Positions 43,341 through 52,067 of a DNA stretch of 64,000 nucleotides are shown here, piece after piece. Origin of the DNA: Acinetobacter sp. Ver3. GTDB taxonomy: Bacteria > Pseudomonadota > Gammaproteobacteria > Pseudomonadales > Moraxellaceae. Under the pieces are notes generated by a model. It ran no database searches. It was not told the DNA's origin and saw only the letters and a program-made list of their open reading frames with translations. Every line of letters starts with the position of its first letter. The first letter of the stretch is position 1. The translations under genes and the position numbers were made by a program. Location: positions 1 through 64,000 of the forward strand of contig NZ_JFYL01000008.1 of NCBI RefSeq assembly GCF_000632455.1, read 5' to 3'.

Positions 43341-43594
43341 GAAACCTCCGCTAATGCCATTTCAGCATCTGTTAAACGGCGTTTTAATTTGAGCTCTGCT
43401 GGTGTTGCCAGTCGGATATCCGCGCGATGTACAAGTTGGCCACCTTCTAACCAGTAATATTCTGCAGGTTGAAATGCCTCAACCATCACGAGGTCATCAG
43501 TTTTGATATGGTTCATGTACACCACGACATCACCAGTCAAGAAGTCTGTGTTTGGATTGTTTTGAATAAGGTCTTGTGATAGATTTGTTTTCAT
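43337..43594 (-). CDS. Hypothetical early phage protein
   Basis: An 85-residue protein with a small beta core (DDLVMVEAFQPAEYYWLEGG) and a C-terminal charged helix (ELKLKRRLTDAEMALAEV). It is coupled to the next gene by overlap. No known family. Confidence 0.65.
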   Translation of the reverse strand: MKTNLSQDLIQNNPNTDFLTGDVVVYMNHIKTDDLVMVEAFQPAEYYWLEGGQLVHRADIRLATPAELKLKRRLTDAEMALAEVS

Positions 43595-43623
43595 TCATGA
43601 TTTCCTAAATTATTGAATGCCTA

Positions 43624-43653
43624 AAAGCCTGACCTCGACCGTCAGGCTTTTTC
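43624..43653 (-). terminator. Bidirectional terminator overlapping the end of the CII-like gene
   Basis: AAAAGCCTGAC and GTCAGGCTTTTT form a stem with T on both strands. The stop codon of the CII-like gene is within it. It could attenuate the early operon until antitermination. Confidence 0.82.
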
Positions 43654-44094
43654 GTCTACGCATGCATGAATTTGCGAATCCAGCTTTGCTAAAAATAAAT
43701 GCAGTTGATGTATGACTTTAGACATGTCCAAGGCTTCTCCTTGCGTAATTCGACCATCTGCCATCATTTCCCTAAAGACTTCACATACATCCCCACCACC
43801 CTTACCTATGCTTAAAACTAGATCTGTTAGCGCCGTATCTCTACATTCAGGAATCTGAGGAAGATCAATTGAGACCTTTCCGTGTTCAGCATTAAGTGCT
43901 TGCAAAATCCTGCAATCCCCTGTGATTGCGATTAACTTTGAAGCTTCGACAAGCGTTAGATGATGGGTTTCCGTATTAGGATTGACTTTGCTGTTCAGCA
44001 CAGCAGGACTTTTAATGCCAAGGCGTGGCGCAAGTGCATTTGCTCCGCCTGGATAATCGTGAACTGTGTTATATGCAGCATCAGTGATGTTCAT
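43642..44094 (-). CDS. Phage regulatory protein CII-like (CP76 family)
   Basis: A 150-residue protein with the CP76/CII pattern: AAYNTVHDYPGGANALAPRLG, then the helix SPAVLNSKVNP and LTLVEASKLI. Such proteins are helix-turn-helix regulators of the lysis-lysogeny choice. It follows the Cro-like gene, as cII follows cro in lambda. Confidence 0.83.
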   Translation of the reverse strand: MNITDAAYNTVHDYPGGANALAPRLGIKSPAVLNSKVNPNTETHHLTLVEASKLIAITGDCRILQALNAEHGKVSIDLPQIPECRDTALTDLVLSIGKGGGDVCEVFREMMADGRITQGEALDMSKVIHQLHLFLAKLDSQIHACVDEKA

Positions 44095-44145
44095 ATCGGC
44101 TTCCTTTGAACGTGTTTAAATAAAATCAATTGGTTAATAATTGAT

Positions 44146-44364
44146 TTATGCAGTTAATACGGGAGCTATAGATGAAACTGACTTATCACGGCGGATCTCG
44201 AAATGAATACTCGGAATCAAAGCCATAATTTTTCCAACGGATGAGTCTGGAACATACACCCCCCACTGGTTTACAGCTTGTGGAGTAACCCCAATCTCGT
44301 CTGCTAAGTGGGATGCATTTTTGAAAAATTTCATAGCATCACTTGTCTTAATCAGTACTTTCAC
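44146..44364 (-). CDS. cro: Cro-like repressor
   Basis: A 72-residue DNA-binding protein: the helix-turn-helix spans KNASHLADEIGVTPQAVNQWG, with the start of the second helix recognised by TPQAVNQW. It starts with GTG at 44364 preceded by GAGGAA. It is divergent from the CI gene across four operator sites, the classic switch layout. Confidence 0.85.
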   Translation of the reverse strand: MKVLIKTSDAMKFFKNASHLADEIGVTPQAVNQWGVYVPDSSVGKIMALIPSIHFEIRRDKSVSSIAPVLTA

Positions 44365-44375
44365 ATTTATTCCTC

Positions 44376-44454
44376 AAAGTACGCTTTATTTTTAAAGCAT
44401 ACTTTAATAAATATTTGCAAGCAAGCTTTATTATTCATGTTGTAAGCTAGCTTT
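44376..44454. promoter_or_regulatory. Right operator: four AAAG-N4-CTTT sites between cro and cI
   Basis: Twelve-base sites at 44376-44387 (AAAGTACGCTTT), 44394-44405 (AAAGCATACTTT, a reversed form), 44418-44429 (CAAGCAAGCTTT) and 44443-44454 (TAAGCTAGCTTT). Starts are 18, 24 and 25 bases apart. They fill the region between the two divergent regulator genes and must overlap both promoters. The same site recurs near 48.2 kb. Confidence 0.8.
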
Positions 44455-44476
44455 AAATTTAAAGTGGGTTTTATTT

Positions 44477-45205
44477 ATGAACACTCTTCAGGATAGGATT
44501 AACCTTGCTATTAGCCATTTCTTGACAAGCAGAAATGAAAAAAAATTAAAAAGAAGTGAAATGGCAAAGTTTTGTGGTGTATCAGTTGCTGCCATAGGTC
44601 AATGGATAAACGGGCAAACCAACTCACTTGATAGTTTAAAAAACGCAAAGGCTGCACAGTACTTGGGCGTAAACCCACACTGGTTAGCTGGCGATTCAAA
44701 ATTTAAAATGCTAGACGATGTTGATTCAACAATTAAGTTTGACCCACTTATTGCTGTAGAAACCGTGGTTACAACTGAAGACTACAAAGATGAATTTGTG
44801 TGGATCGATGTTGTTGAGGCTGTCTTTTCATGTGGCGCTGGCGAATCAATTGAATTTCACTTTGACACCATTAATGGAAAAATCCCATTTTCACCTACGT
44901 TTATGAAAGAAAAAGGCGTTACTGAAAAAACCATGAAAATTATTAAAGCCAAAGGCGAAAGCATGGCGGATTTCATCAAGGATGGTGACTTGGTCGGTAT
45001 CAACCTAGCGCAAACCGATATTATTGATGGTGAAATTTACGCTGTGTATTTGGCTGGAGAAGGCATGTTGAAGCAAATATTTAAAGAAGCTGATGGCTCT
45101 TTAGTGCTTCATAGCTTAAACGAGAAGTTTCCAGACAGAATTGTAAGTGAAGAAAATGGAAGGAATTTTAAAGTAATAGGTCGCCAGTTTTGGCGGGCGG
45201 GATAA
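44477..45205 (+). CDS. cI: CI-like repressor with S24 (LexA-type) peptidase domain
   Basis: A 242-residue prophage repressor. The N-terminal helix-turn-helix is KRSEMAKFCGVSVAAIGQW. The likely self-cleavage site is Cys-Gly in VFSCGAGES near residue 117. The catalytic Ser is in AKGESMADFI and the Lys in GEGMLKQIF. Cleavage under RecA activation in DNA damage would induce the phage. Confidence 0.93.
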   Translation: MNTLQDRINLAISHFLTSRNEKKLKRSEMAKFCGVSVAAIGQWINGQTNSLDSLKNAKAAQYLGVNPHWLAGDSKFKMLDDVDSTIKFDPLIAVETVVTTEDYKDEFVWIDVVEAVFSCGAGESIEFHFDTINGKIPFSPTFMKEKGVTEKTMKIIKAKGESMADFIKDGDLVGINLAQTDIIDGEIYAVYLAGEGMLKQIFKEADGSLVLHSLNEKFPDRIVSEENGRNFKVIGRQFWRAG

Positions 45206-45226
45206 ATTTAAAAATAGAGAATACTT

Positions 45227-45439
45227 ATGCACCCAAAACAAATAATGAATCAAATCATAGAGCGTATTAACAGTGCTGCAGCTGCTAACGAACCGCTAAC
45301 GCTAAACCCTGAAGAAGTTAAAATTCTCTCAGAAGAAATTGGCGACCTTCATTTCATCCCTGTGCTTAGTAATGAGCAATTAATCCAGCTGTGCAATGAG
45401 GGAAAGTTGGGTCAAAAAATGGTTGATAAGAAAGATTGA
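45227..45439 (+). CDS. Small hypothetical protein cotranscribed with cI
   Basis: A 70-residue acidic helical protein (MHPKQIMNQIIERINSAAAA...). It starts 21 bases after the cI stop, so it belongs to the lysogenic transcript. No family is recognised. Confidence 0.65.
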   Translation: MHPKQIMNQIIERINSAAAANEPLTLNPEEVKILSEEIGDLHFIPVLSNEQLIQLCNEGKLGQKMVDKKD

Positions 45440-45444
45440 TAAAA

Positions 45445-45462
45445 AAGCCGCTAATGCGGCTT
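45445..45462. terminator. Hairpin after the cI operon
   Basis: AAGCCGC/GCGGCTT. The T run lies on the minus strand side, so on the plus strand it would be weak; it may instead stop minus-strand transcription reaching cI. Readthrough into the ATPase gene is possible. Confidence 0.5.
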
Positions 45463-45565
45463 GGGTAAGGTAGTTGGATTGTATAGGGATGTTTAAAATT
45501 TTATTTACTTTCATTTTATGATTTTACAACTTTAATTTATTGAATTTATTTTTATTGGGGCGGTA

Positions 45566-47248
45566 ATGAAATATATAAAGTTATCTAAATTATCCTTTGA
45601 TGAAATAGGTATAAGAAAATTAAAAAATTTTAGTATACCTATTACTGAAAGAATAACTTTAATAGCTGGGCATAATGCTATTGGTAAATCAACAATTCTT
45701 GGAATAATAGCAAACAGTTCAGGAATTAAATCTGCAGATTATAAATCGTATTTTGAAAAAACTTATCAATCAAAATTTGAAGAATTATTTTATCTAGATG
45801 ATTCTGAAATACTACCCCCAGGTCATCGTGGCCATGCAATCCTTACTTATTATATTGAAACACAAAATAAGGAAGGCTTTGATTTTTGTGCAATCCATAA
45901 AAAGAAATGCAATATTAGTAAAAATACTACGTTATCAACAATAAGGCCTCGTTTAATTCCGAGAAGTGAAGACCGCGAACAAAGTGAAGAAATTGGAATT
46001 GGTGCTGGCGATGGTAAAATACCTTTACCAACTATATATTTAGGAATGAGTCGAATGACCCCAATTGGGGAGTTTGAAGATGCTGATATCAGCAAAAAAA
46101 TTCTTAAAAATATGGACGATGAAGATAAAAGGTTTATACATGAAATATTCAATAAAATAATTAGAATAAATAGTGTTTCTGCTTCTGAAGTAATTGACCA
46201 TGATTTCAAAGGAAGTAAAAAAAGATCTAAAGTACCAAATATGGATTTCAATACTTTATCTATATCTTTAGGGCAAGATTCTGTCAGTGCAATCGTCACT
46301 GCTTTAGCCTCTTTTAATAAATTAAAAAGAGAATTAAAAGAAGCTTATATTGGTGGAATTTTAGTTATTGATGAAATAGAGTCGGGGCTTCATCCTAAAG
46401 CTCAAATGAATCTTATTGAAGTATTAAAAAAACAAGGAAGAGACCTGAAACTGCAAATTATGGCTACGACACACTCTCTTACTATCATTAAATCTGTTCT
46501 TAAAGATCAAGAAGACCAAAGTAAGTTTGAAGAGCCAAAGGATTCAGTAGTTTATTTACAAGATACTCGAATGCCAAGGCCAATGCCATTTCCAACATAT
46601 GAAAAAATTAAAAATGATATGCTTCTTAGTATTGAAGAGGTTAAAGATTTACCATCAATTAAAGTTTATTTTGAAGATAAAGAAGCTTGTTTTTTCTTCG
46701 AAAAAATAATGAAATATTTAAACTTAAAGGACGAACTTATTGAGTTTGGTCGTTCTCTTAAATTAACTTCAGCATCACTGGGTTGTGATGTTCTAATAAA
46801 ATTAAATAAAGCAGATGATTATTTTAAGAATGTAGTTATTATTCTTGATAATGATATCGTTACTAAATCAACTTATCTGGAATATGTACTTTCTCAAAAG
46901 AATATTCTGACGTTACCTGGGGATAAATCATTTACCCCCTCCACTCCTCCTTATTTAAGAAATCCTGAAAATATTATTTATAGTTATCTCAATGACAAAT
47001 TAAAAAATTACTATGATAACTTAGATTTTTGGGAGAATTGTAAGTATACATCCGATTATGTTGAACAAAATATACTCAAATTAAATCAAAGTGATATGTC
47101 TAATAATGAAATTATGAAAAAATGGTTTAACACCAATACCACACATTTTGATAATATGGAAATTATTGAAAAATGGTGCGCTGAGAACGATTCATCAGTT
47201 CAAAAATTTAAACAAGAATTTTTCGAAGTTCTTGCACACTTACACTAA
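45566..47248 (+). CDS. ABC-type ATPase with TOPRIM-like C-terminus (OLD-family-like nuclease)
   Basis: A 560-residue protein. The ATPase part has Walker A GHNAIGKST near residue 34, a signature-like TLSISLGQDS near 232, Walker B GILVIDEIESGLHP near 267, and the H-loop His in ATTHSLTII near 304. The C-terminal part resembles a TOPRIM nuclease: KVYFEDKEACFFFEK, SLGCDVLIKL and VVIILDNDI with a D-x-D. This is the architecture of OLD-family proteins used in anti-phage systems such as Gabija GajA and retron effectors. It is strongly AT-rich, lies 15 bases ahead of a DNA methyltransferase gene, and may form one system with it. GGGG precedes the ATG. Confidence 0.82.
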   Translation: MKYIKLSKLSFDEIGIRKLKNFSIPITERITLIAGHNAIGKSTILGIIANSSGIKSADYKSYFEKTYQSKFEELFYLDDSEILPPGHRGHAILTYYIETQNKEGFDFCAIHKKKCNISKNTTLSTIRPRLIPRSEDREQSEEIGIGAGDGKIPLPTIYLGMSRMTPIGEFEDADISKKILKNMDDEDKRFIHEIFNKIIRINSVSASEVIDHDFKGSKKRSKVPNMDFNTLSISLGQDSVSAIVTALASFNKLKRELKEAYIGGILVIDEIESGLHPKAQMNLIEVLKKQGRDLKLQIMATTHSLTIIKSVLKDQEDQSKFEEPKDSVVYLQDTRMPRPMPFPTYEKIKNDMLLSIEEVKDLPSIKVYFEDKEACFFFEKIMKYLNLKDELIEFGRSLKLTSASLGCDVLIKLNKADDYFKNVVIILDNDIVTKSTYLEYVLSQKNILTLPGDKSFTPSTPPYLRNPENIIYSYLNDKLKNYYDNLDFWENCKYTSDYVEQNILKLNQSDMSNNEIMKKWFNTNTTHFDNMEIIEKWCAENDSSVQKFKQEFFEVLAHLH

Positions 47249-47263
47249 AGGCTCTAAATCTTT

Positions 47264-48115
47264 ATGCGCTTCTCAACCCCGCTACGCTATCCTGGTGGAA
47301 AAGCCAAATTTGCGCCCTTTGTAAAAGATCTGATGGAAATAAACCATCTTTCGGGCGATTATCTCGAGCCTTTCGCGGGAGGTGCAGGTGTAGCTTTAGA
47401 TTTGCTCTTTAGTGAGTATTGTAAAAATATACATATCAATGATTTTGACAGAGCTGTTTATAATTTCTGGAAATCAGTGACTTTAGAAACAGAGGAATTC
47501 CTAAAGGTCTTGTATGATACTCCAGTAACTATTGAAGAATGGTATAAACAAAAAGCTATTCTTTCTGCTCCCACTGAACATTCTGAACTTGAACATGGCT
47601 TCGCTGCATTCTTTTTAAATCGTACTAACCGTTCAGGGATCTTAAAAGGTGGAGTAATTGGTGGTAAAAATCAGGATGGCCACTATAAGCTTGATGCGCG
47701 TTTTCATAAAGAAAATTTAGCCAAGCGAATTGAAAAAATTGGAGAGTTTAAGGAGCGCATCAAAGTCTACAACTATGATGCTCTAGAGTTATTAAGCAAA
47801 GTAGATTCTTTACTTCCGGAAAATTCTCTCATTTATTTAGATCCTCCTTACTACGTCAAAGGTCAGGGTTTATATCGTAATTTTTATGTTCATGAAGATC
47901 ATGTACAAATTCGAAAAGCTTTAGATAAAGTAAGAACAAAATGGATAGTTTCTTATGATAATTGCCCAGAAATTAAAGAAATTTATTTAGGGTATCGCCA
48001 AGAAGATTATGAACTTAACTATAGTGCCTATTATAAGGTTAAAGGCTCTGAAGTAATGATCTACTGCGACAATATAAAAAAAGTTAATATCCCATCTAAA
48101 CAACATCAACAGTAA
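47264..48115 (+). CDS. D12-class DNA adenine methyltransferase
   Basis: A 283-residue N6-adenine methyltransferase of the Dam/D12 class. It has RYPGGKAKF at the start, motif I LEPFAGGAGVALDLL for S-adenosylmethionine binding, and motif IV YLDPPYYVKG for catalysis. The target sequence cannot be read from the protein; GATC is common in this class. It follows the ATPase gene closely and ends in a terminator, so the pair is a unit. It may protect phage or host DNA from the partner. Confidence 0.9.
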   Translation: MRFSTPLRYPGGKAKFAPFVKDLMEINHLSGDYLEPFAGGAGVALDLLFSEYCKNIHINDFDRAVYNFWKSVTLETEEFLKVLYDTPVTIEEWYKQKAILSAPTEHSELEHGFAAFFLNRTNRSGILKGGVIGGKNQDGHYKLDARFHKENLAKRIEKIGEFKERIKVYNYDALELLSKVDSLLPENSLIYLDPPYYVKGQGLYRNFYVHEDHVQIRKALDKVRTKWIVSYDNCPEIKEIYLGYRQEDYELNYSAYYKVKGSEVMIYCDNIKKVNIPSKQHQQ

Positions 48116-48144
48116 CTTAATTTAGCTATTGCTTAAATCCATCC

Positions 48145-48170
48145 AACCCACCCCAGCGGTGGGTTTTCTT
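48145..48170 (+). terminator. Terminator after the methyltransferase
   Basis: AACCCACC/GGTGGGTT followed by TTCTTTT closes the plus-strand lysogenic and cargo region just ahead of the second operator cluster. Confidence 0.85.
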
Positions 48171-48191
48171 TTGCCTATTAAAGCACAAATT

Positions 48192-48255
48192 AAAGCAAAG
48201 TTTAAAATAATTATTAAAGTATGCTTTACACACCTAATTTATTAAAGTATGCTTT
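48192..48255. promoter_or_regulatory. Second operator cluster (left-operator equivalent)
   Basis: AAAGTATGCTTT occurs at 48216-48227 and 48244-48255, with a weaker AAAGCAAAGTTT at 48192-48203. The sites match those between cro and cI. They lie just upstream of the plus-strand early operon, so CI should silence that operon too. Confidence 0.78.
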
Positions 48256-48323
48256 AATTATCAAAACAAAAAAAGCACACCGACCGTCAAATCAAGTGTG
48301 CTTTGCAAACTGCGAGATCAATT

Positions 48324-48752
48324 ATGAATCTAAATTTCACCCCATTCAATACCGTCGCGGTAAGTTTATTAGTATCAAGTGTAACGATTGGTGCATTAGT
48401 CTTCACTAAACAACCTCAAGCGACAGATTTAAAGCTTAGCTATTCAAGCTATGTACCTAATCAAACATCAGTTGCAGCCCTAAAACTGACCTCTGAAACG
48501 ACTGGCTACGCTGTAGTACGTCTTGATGAATATACGCTCGACGTGTCATTCGACTATGAAAAATTCACGAATGATTACGGCGTTCCTGGTAGTGAATTTG
48601 ACGATGCAATGATTACATCGCTGACAATCGACAAAATTCACGATGTCTTAGGTAACTCTGTATCAGATTTCACAGATCACAATGACCATTACAACATTAA
48701 TCAAATGTTGATCACTCACATGCACAAGAATCGCATGCTAGGGGGTGTTTAA
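48324..48752 (+). CDS. Hypothetical early phage protein with N-terminal anchor
   Basis: A 142-residue protein starting at MNLNFTPF, with one hydrophobic segment (TVAVSLLVSSVTIGALVF) and an otherwise soluble domain. It is the first gene of the second early operon and overlaps the ATPase gene start by one base. Early membrane proteins here may act on superinfection or host takeover; no evidence decides. Confidence 0.65.
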   Translation: MNLNFTPFNTVAVSLLVSSVTIGALVFTKQPQATDLKLSYSSYVPNQTSVAALKLTSETTGYAVVRLDEYTLDVSFDYEKFTNDYGVPGSEFDDAMITSLTIDKIHDVLGNSVSDFTDHNDHYNINQMLITHMHKNRMLGGV

Positions 48753-49828
48753 TGTCGACTGTATTTTTTAAAAAAGCGCAACGTAAAAATGCAAAATTAC
48801 GCCTTGCTCTTGCTGGGCCTACCGGCTCAGGTAAAACCTTAGGTGCACTTCTTTTAGCTAAAGGAATTGGTGGGAAAATTGCTGTCGCTGATACAGAAAA
48901 TAGTAGTGCTGAGCTGTATGAAGATATTGTTGAGTTTGAGCATGCGAACATTCAACCTCCCTACACTCCTGAAAAGTTTATTGATGCTATTCATGCTGCA
49001 GAAAAAGCAGGTTTCGACACCTTAATTCTAGATAGCATTACTCATGAATGGTCCGGCGTTGGCGGTTGTTTGGAGATTGTAGACAAACTTGCCAGCACAA
49101 CTTTCAAGGGTAATAGCTGGGGTGCATGGAGCCAAGTTACACCAAGACACCGTAAGTTTATCGATGCAATGCTTCAATCTAGCATCAATATCATTGTGAC
49201 CATGCGCAGCAAGATGGATACCGTTCAGGTTGATGCAGGTAACGGTAAAAAGAAAGTAGAAAAAGTGGGGATGAAAGCTGAGCAGCGTGATGGTATCGAA
49301 TATGAGTTCACCACCGTTCTGGATCTAACTCACGATAACTATGCAGTTAGAACAAAAGATCGTACCCGCATTTTTAATGAACCCATGCTTCTTTCTGAAC
49401 AGGCTGGTGTACTACTTAAACAATGGTTGAACTCTGGATCTGCTAATGCGTGTATCAATGGCAATCAATTCTTAGAACTTGAGGCACTTATGCAACAAGC
49501 TGGAATTGATATTGAAAAGTATTGTGCCAAACGAGGTCTAAATAGTCTTCACGATGTTCAACAGCAGAAGTTTGATGAAACATGCGCAGGCATTCACGCA
49601 ATCATCCAGCGTAACCAACAAGCACAACGAGCTAATGAACAACAGCTACATGCTGAAAATGAAGCACGCCTAGAAAATGATTATCAGGCTGCGTTGAGAG
49701 ATATTCGGAATGCTAATCACGTCAATGATCTAAATCGGCCTGCGGACTACTTCAAAGGCACAAAGTACGAACAACAAATTTTAAACGCCTGTCAGGCGAA
49801 ATCAGATATGGAGGGATGGTCAGCATGA
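48752..49828 (+). CDS. Sak4-like RecA-fold ATPase (AAA_24)
   Basis: A 358-residue ATP-binding protein with Walker A ALAGPTGSGKT near residue 24 and Walker B DTLILDSITHEW near 90. It matches the AAA_24/Sak4 type, phage RecA-like single-strand annealing ATPases for recombination. The C-terminal 100 residues are helical and Gln-rich. It is the main recombination gene here; no RecT or Erf was seen. Confidence 0.85.
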   Translation: MSTVFFKKAQRKNAKLRLALAGPTGSGKTLGALLLAKGIGGKIAVADTENSSAELYEDIVEFEHANIQPPYTPEKFIDAIHAAEKAGFDTLILDSITHEWSGVGGCLEIVDKLASTTFKGNSWGAWSQVTPRHRKFIDAMLQSSINIIVTMRSKMDTVQVDAGNGKKKVEKVGMKAEQRDGIEYEFTTVLDLTHDNYAVRTKDRTRIFNEPMLLSEQAGVLLKQWLNSGSANACINGNQFLELEALMQQAGIDIEKYCAKRGLNSLHDVQQQKFDETCAGIHAIIQRNQQAQRANEQQLHAENEARLENDYQAALRDIRNANHVNDLNRPADYFKGTKYEQQILNACQAKSDMEGWSA

Positions 49829-50814
49829 AAATTTTAAATGGTAAAGAAGCCTTTGAAGCACTTTCTGCAGGTCAAAAAATTGAAGCGCGTCATAAACAAA
49901 CAACTGAATTTGATTCCCTGGATAACTTCCCAGCGACAATTATGGTGAATCCTGAGTATGAATTCCGTATTGCGCTGACGTTCATCACCATTGGTGAAAT
50001 GCAGGTACCTGAGCCTTTGAAAGAAGCGCCAGCAAAAGGTACTCAATGCTTTGCGCCATCTTTGTTGACTGAAGAGCTTAGCAAGTCATTCAAATGGAAA
50101 AACTCAGACTTGGATTTAGCACTATTACAACGTGGCCAAGTTCACCTTGAGCAAGAACATGCCGTCATTCATGCACAAGCATTAATCGTGATCGGTAGTG
50201 GCACAACGCAACCAGCTGTTGAAGCACAAGTTCAAGATGAAATCGAATCAATTACACAGGCTGAATCAGATTCAGTTGATGAAGTACTTGATGAAGCAGA
50301 TCCAGTCATTCAAAAGTTTATCGATGCTATTAATAAATGTTCTTCTGACTATGATTTACAGGGTGTTGAGCGCAATCTTGATGGCAATCAACATAAATTG
50401 TGCAACGTTGAATATGAGCAATTAAAGCAGCGTATTGCTGAAAAACGTGAAAGCTTTTTTGAAGCTAAACAACCTGTGATTACTGCCCAACCTGAGCCAG
50501 TGGAAAACGAAATCACTGAAACTGAGCAACCTAGCTTGATTGATTTAATTGACGATCAAGCAAAGAGCGCAGTTCAGGACACAATGTATAAAGATGCAAT
50601 GTCAGGTAGTGGCCAATCAAGTTATCCAATCGACATGCTTTATAACCAAAAGAAAAAGATGCTGATCAGTAAAATTCAAGAAATGGATTCTATTGAAGCA
50701 TTGGAACGTCTTGCACCTGCGATACCAGCTGCAAAACTCAACCCTGAAGATCACCAAGAGCTATTGCGAATCTACGCTGAGCGTAAGACTGCAATGCAAC
50801 ATGCAGATGCATAG
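49825..50814 (+). CDS. Hypothetical early phage protein
   Basis: A 329-residue protein with the ATG at 49825 overlapping the previous stop as ATGA and GGAGGG ahead. The N-terminal 90 residues look like a small alpha/beta module often found in phage proteins of the form MKILNGKEAFEAL. The rest is acidic and low complexity (EQPSLIDLIDDQ), ending in helices. It may partner the annealing ATPase. Confidence 0.7.
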   Translation: MKILNGKEAFEALSAGQKIEARHKQTTEFDSLDNFPATIMVNPEYEFRIALTFITIGEMQVPEPLKEAPAKGTQCFAPSLLTEELSKSFKWKNSDLDLALLQRGQVHLEQEHAVIHAQALIVIGSGTTQPAVEAQVQDEIESITQAESDSVDEVLDEADPVIQKFIDAINKCSSDYDLQGVERNLDGNQHKLCNVEYEQLKQRIAEKRESFFEAKQPVITAQPEPVENEITETEQPSLIDLIDDQAKSAVQDTMYKDAMSGSGQSSYPIDMLYNQKKKMLISKIQEMDSIEALERLAPAIPAAKLNPEDHQELLRIYAERKTAMQHADA

Positions 50815-50821
50815 GTGCCTT

Positions 50822-50968
50822 ATGAAATTCAACTATTCCTCTATTACCCGAACACTCACAGTGTTCGGGGCGAGAATGACCCATATTTTTGAAAATGTAG
50901 GCGTTGGTGAAATTGATACTTTGGTCATCAATGCAAAGTTAAAAGAAGCGACTTGGAGAATGAAATGA
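50822..50968 (+). CDS. Small hypothetical phage protein
   Basis: A 48-residue protein with AGGTG five bases before its ATG. It starts MKFNYSSITRTLTVFGARM. It is coupled to the next gene by an ATGA overlap. The role is unknown. Confidence 0.6.
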   Translation: MKFNYSSITRTLTVFGARMTHIFENVGVGEIDTLVINAKLKEATWRMK

Positions 50969-51795
50969 GCTCTGTAAAAGACATCCAAAAAGAAGAAAAC
51001 GAACAACGCTTACAGAAAGCTAAAAACAAAGTGATTGCTGCTTTAGAAAAGGATCCGCTGGGCTTGTCGATTGCACAACTTATGACGATCTGTCAGTTAA
51101 GCATCAAAACCGTTAAAAATGTTCTAGCTGTGATCGACGTTGACCAGGAAGACGGCGTGTTCTTTTTAAAAGGCAAGCCTAAGGTTGAAATTCAAAACAA
51201 GCCTCAAGTTGCTCCAACTGCTAAGCCTAGTGCACCGGTTAAACCTTCAGAAGAACCAACTGCAGTTAATATCAGTGAAGCATTCCTGAATTTGCTTGAG
51301 GACTTCCCTGACGGTCTAAATAAAACTGATATTCAGGCTGTATTAAAAATTTCAGATAAGCAATTTTCAAATTTGACCTACAAGCTGACACAGGCCAAAA
51401 AAATTGAACGTTCTGGAAAACTAGGCAGTTATATCTACACACTGTTCAAACCTAAATCTGAACTGACACAGCCTGAACCTAAACAGCCAGTTTCAGAAAT
51501 CATTGAATTCCACACATCTGTGGTGGCTGATTCAACCCAAGTCGATGCACCTCAGATCATTGAGCCTGAGCAACCAGTTAAGGAAAACAAAATGACAGCT
51601 TCAAATAAACCAGTTTTAAATGCTCTGATGAAATTGGCTGAAACTCAGATTGTTCAGACTTCAACACTGGAACTAACTCAAGATCAGATCGGTCAAGCGC
51701 TCATGGAGTATTTTGATTTTAATCGTATCGAATGGACCACTGATGGTGAAACATTGGTGGCAACGATGATCAAAACTGAAGAAATGGTGGCGTGA
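50965..51795 (+). CDS. Early phage protein with two helix-turn-helix-like regions
   Basis: A 276-residue protein from MSSVKDIQ. One winged-helix-like region is at about 27-65 (GLSIAQLMTICQLSIKTVKNVL) and a second at about 105-150 (GLNKTDIQAVLKISDKQFSNL), each followed by a Pro-rich linker. The C-terminal 70 residues form another small domain. It probably binds DNA. The start overlaps the previous stop. Confidence 0.65.
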   Translation: MSSVKDIQKEENEQRLQKAKNKVIAALEKDPLGLSIAQLMTICQLSIKTVKNVLAVIDVDQEDGVFFLKGKPKVEIQNKPQVAPTAKPSAPVKPSEEPTAVNISEAFLNLLEDFPDGLNKTDIQAVLKISDKQFSNLTYKLTQAKKIERSGKLGSYIYTLFKPKSELTQPEPKQPVSEIIEFHTSVVADSTQVDAPQIIEPEQPVKENKMTASNKPVLNALMKLAETQIVQTSTLELTQDQIGQALMEYFDFNRIEWTTDGETLVATMIKTEEMVA

Positions 51796-52067
51796 TGGAA
51801 AATAATAAATTATGGGCTGTGAATATACCTGAAGAGCCAGATTCAGAAGAAATTTTATACCCTATTCCATCTAAAGAATTAGGTGAGCAAGTCGTTAATC
51901 GTCTGCGTCAGGAAGCCATTCAAGTTTTTGAAACAGTTGGTGAATGTATTGCTGAAGCCATCACTCTTGAAGTGTGGGATGGCACAACTGAAGAACATGC
52001 AAAACATTTAGCAGAAAACCCAAATTGGTGGAATGAAACAACCTTTCTTGAAGATGAGGTGGTGTGA
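51795..52067 (+). CDS. Hypothetical early phage protein
   Basis: A 90-residue acidic protein with the ATG overlapping the upstream stop as TGATG. It contains a Trp-rich end (NPNWWNETTF). No motif is recognised. Confidence 0.6.
   Translation: MENNKLWAVNIPEEPDSEEILYPIPSKELGEQVVNRLRQEAIQVFETVGECIAEAITLEVWDGTTEEHAKHLAENPNWWNETTFLEDEVV

Noticed and set aside
45850-46299. A 149-residue minus-strand open frame inside the ATPase gene
   Set aside because: It is antisense to the conserved ATPase region and has no start signals. AT-rich antisense frames are expected by chance.
45566-48115. A retron carrying an OLD-type effector
   Set aside because: No reverse transcriptase frame and no structured RNA were found beside the ATPase gene.
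48752-49828. Reading the Sak4-like gene as a host RecA or terminase
   Set aside because: It lacks RecA L1/L2 and C-terminal features and any nuclease domain. The early operon position fits a phage annealing ATPase.
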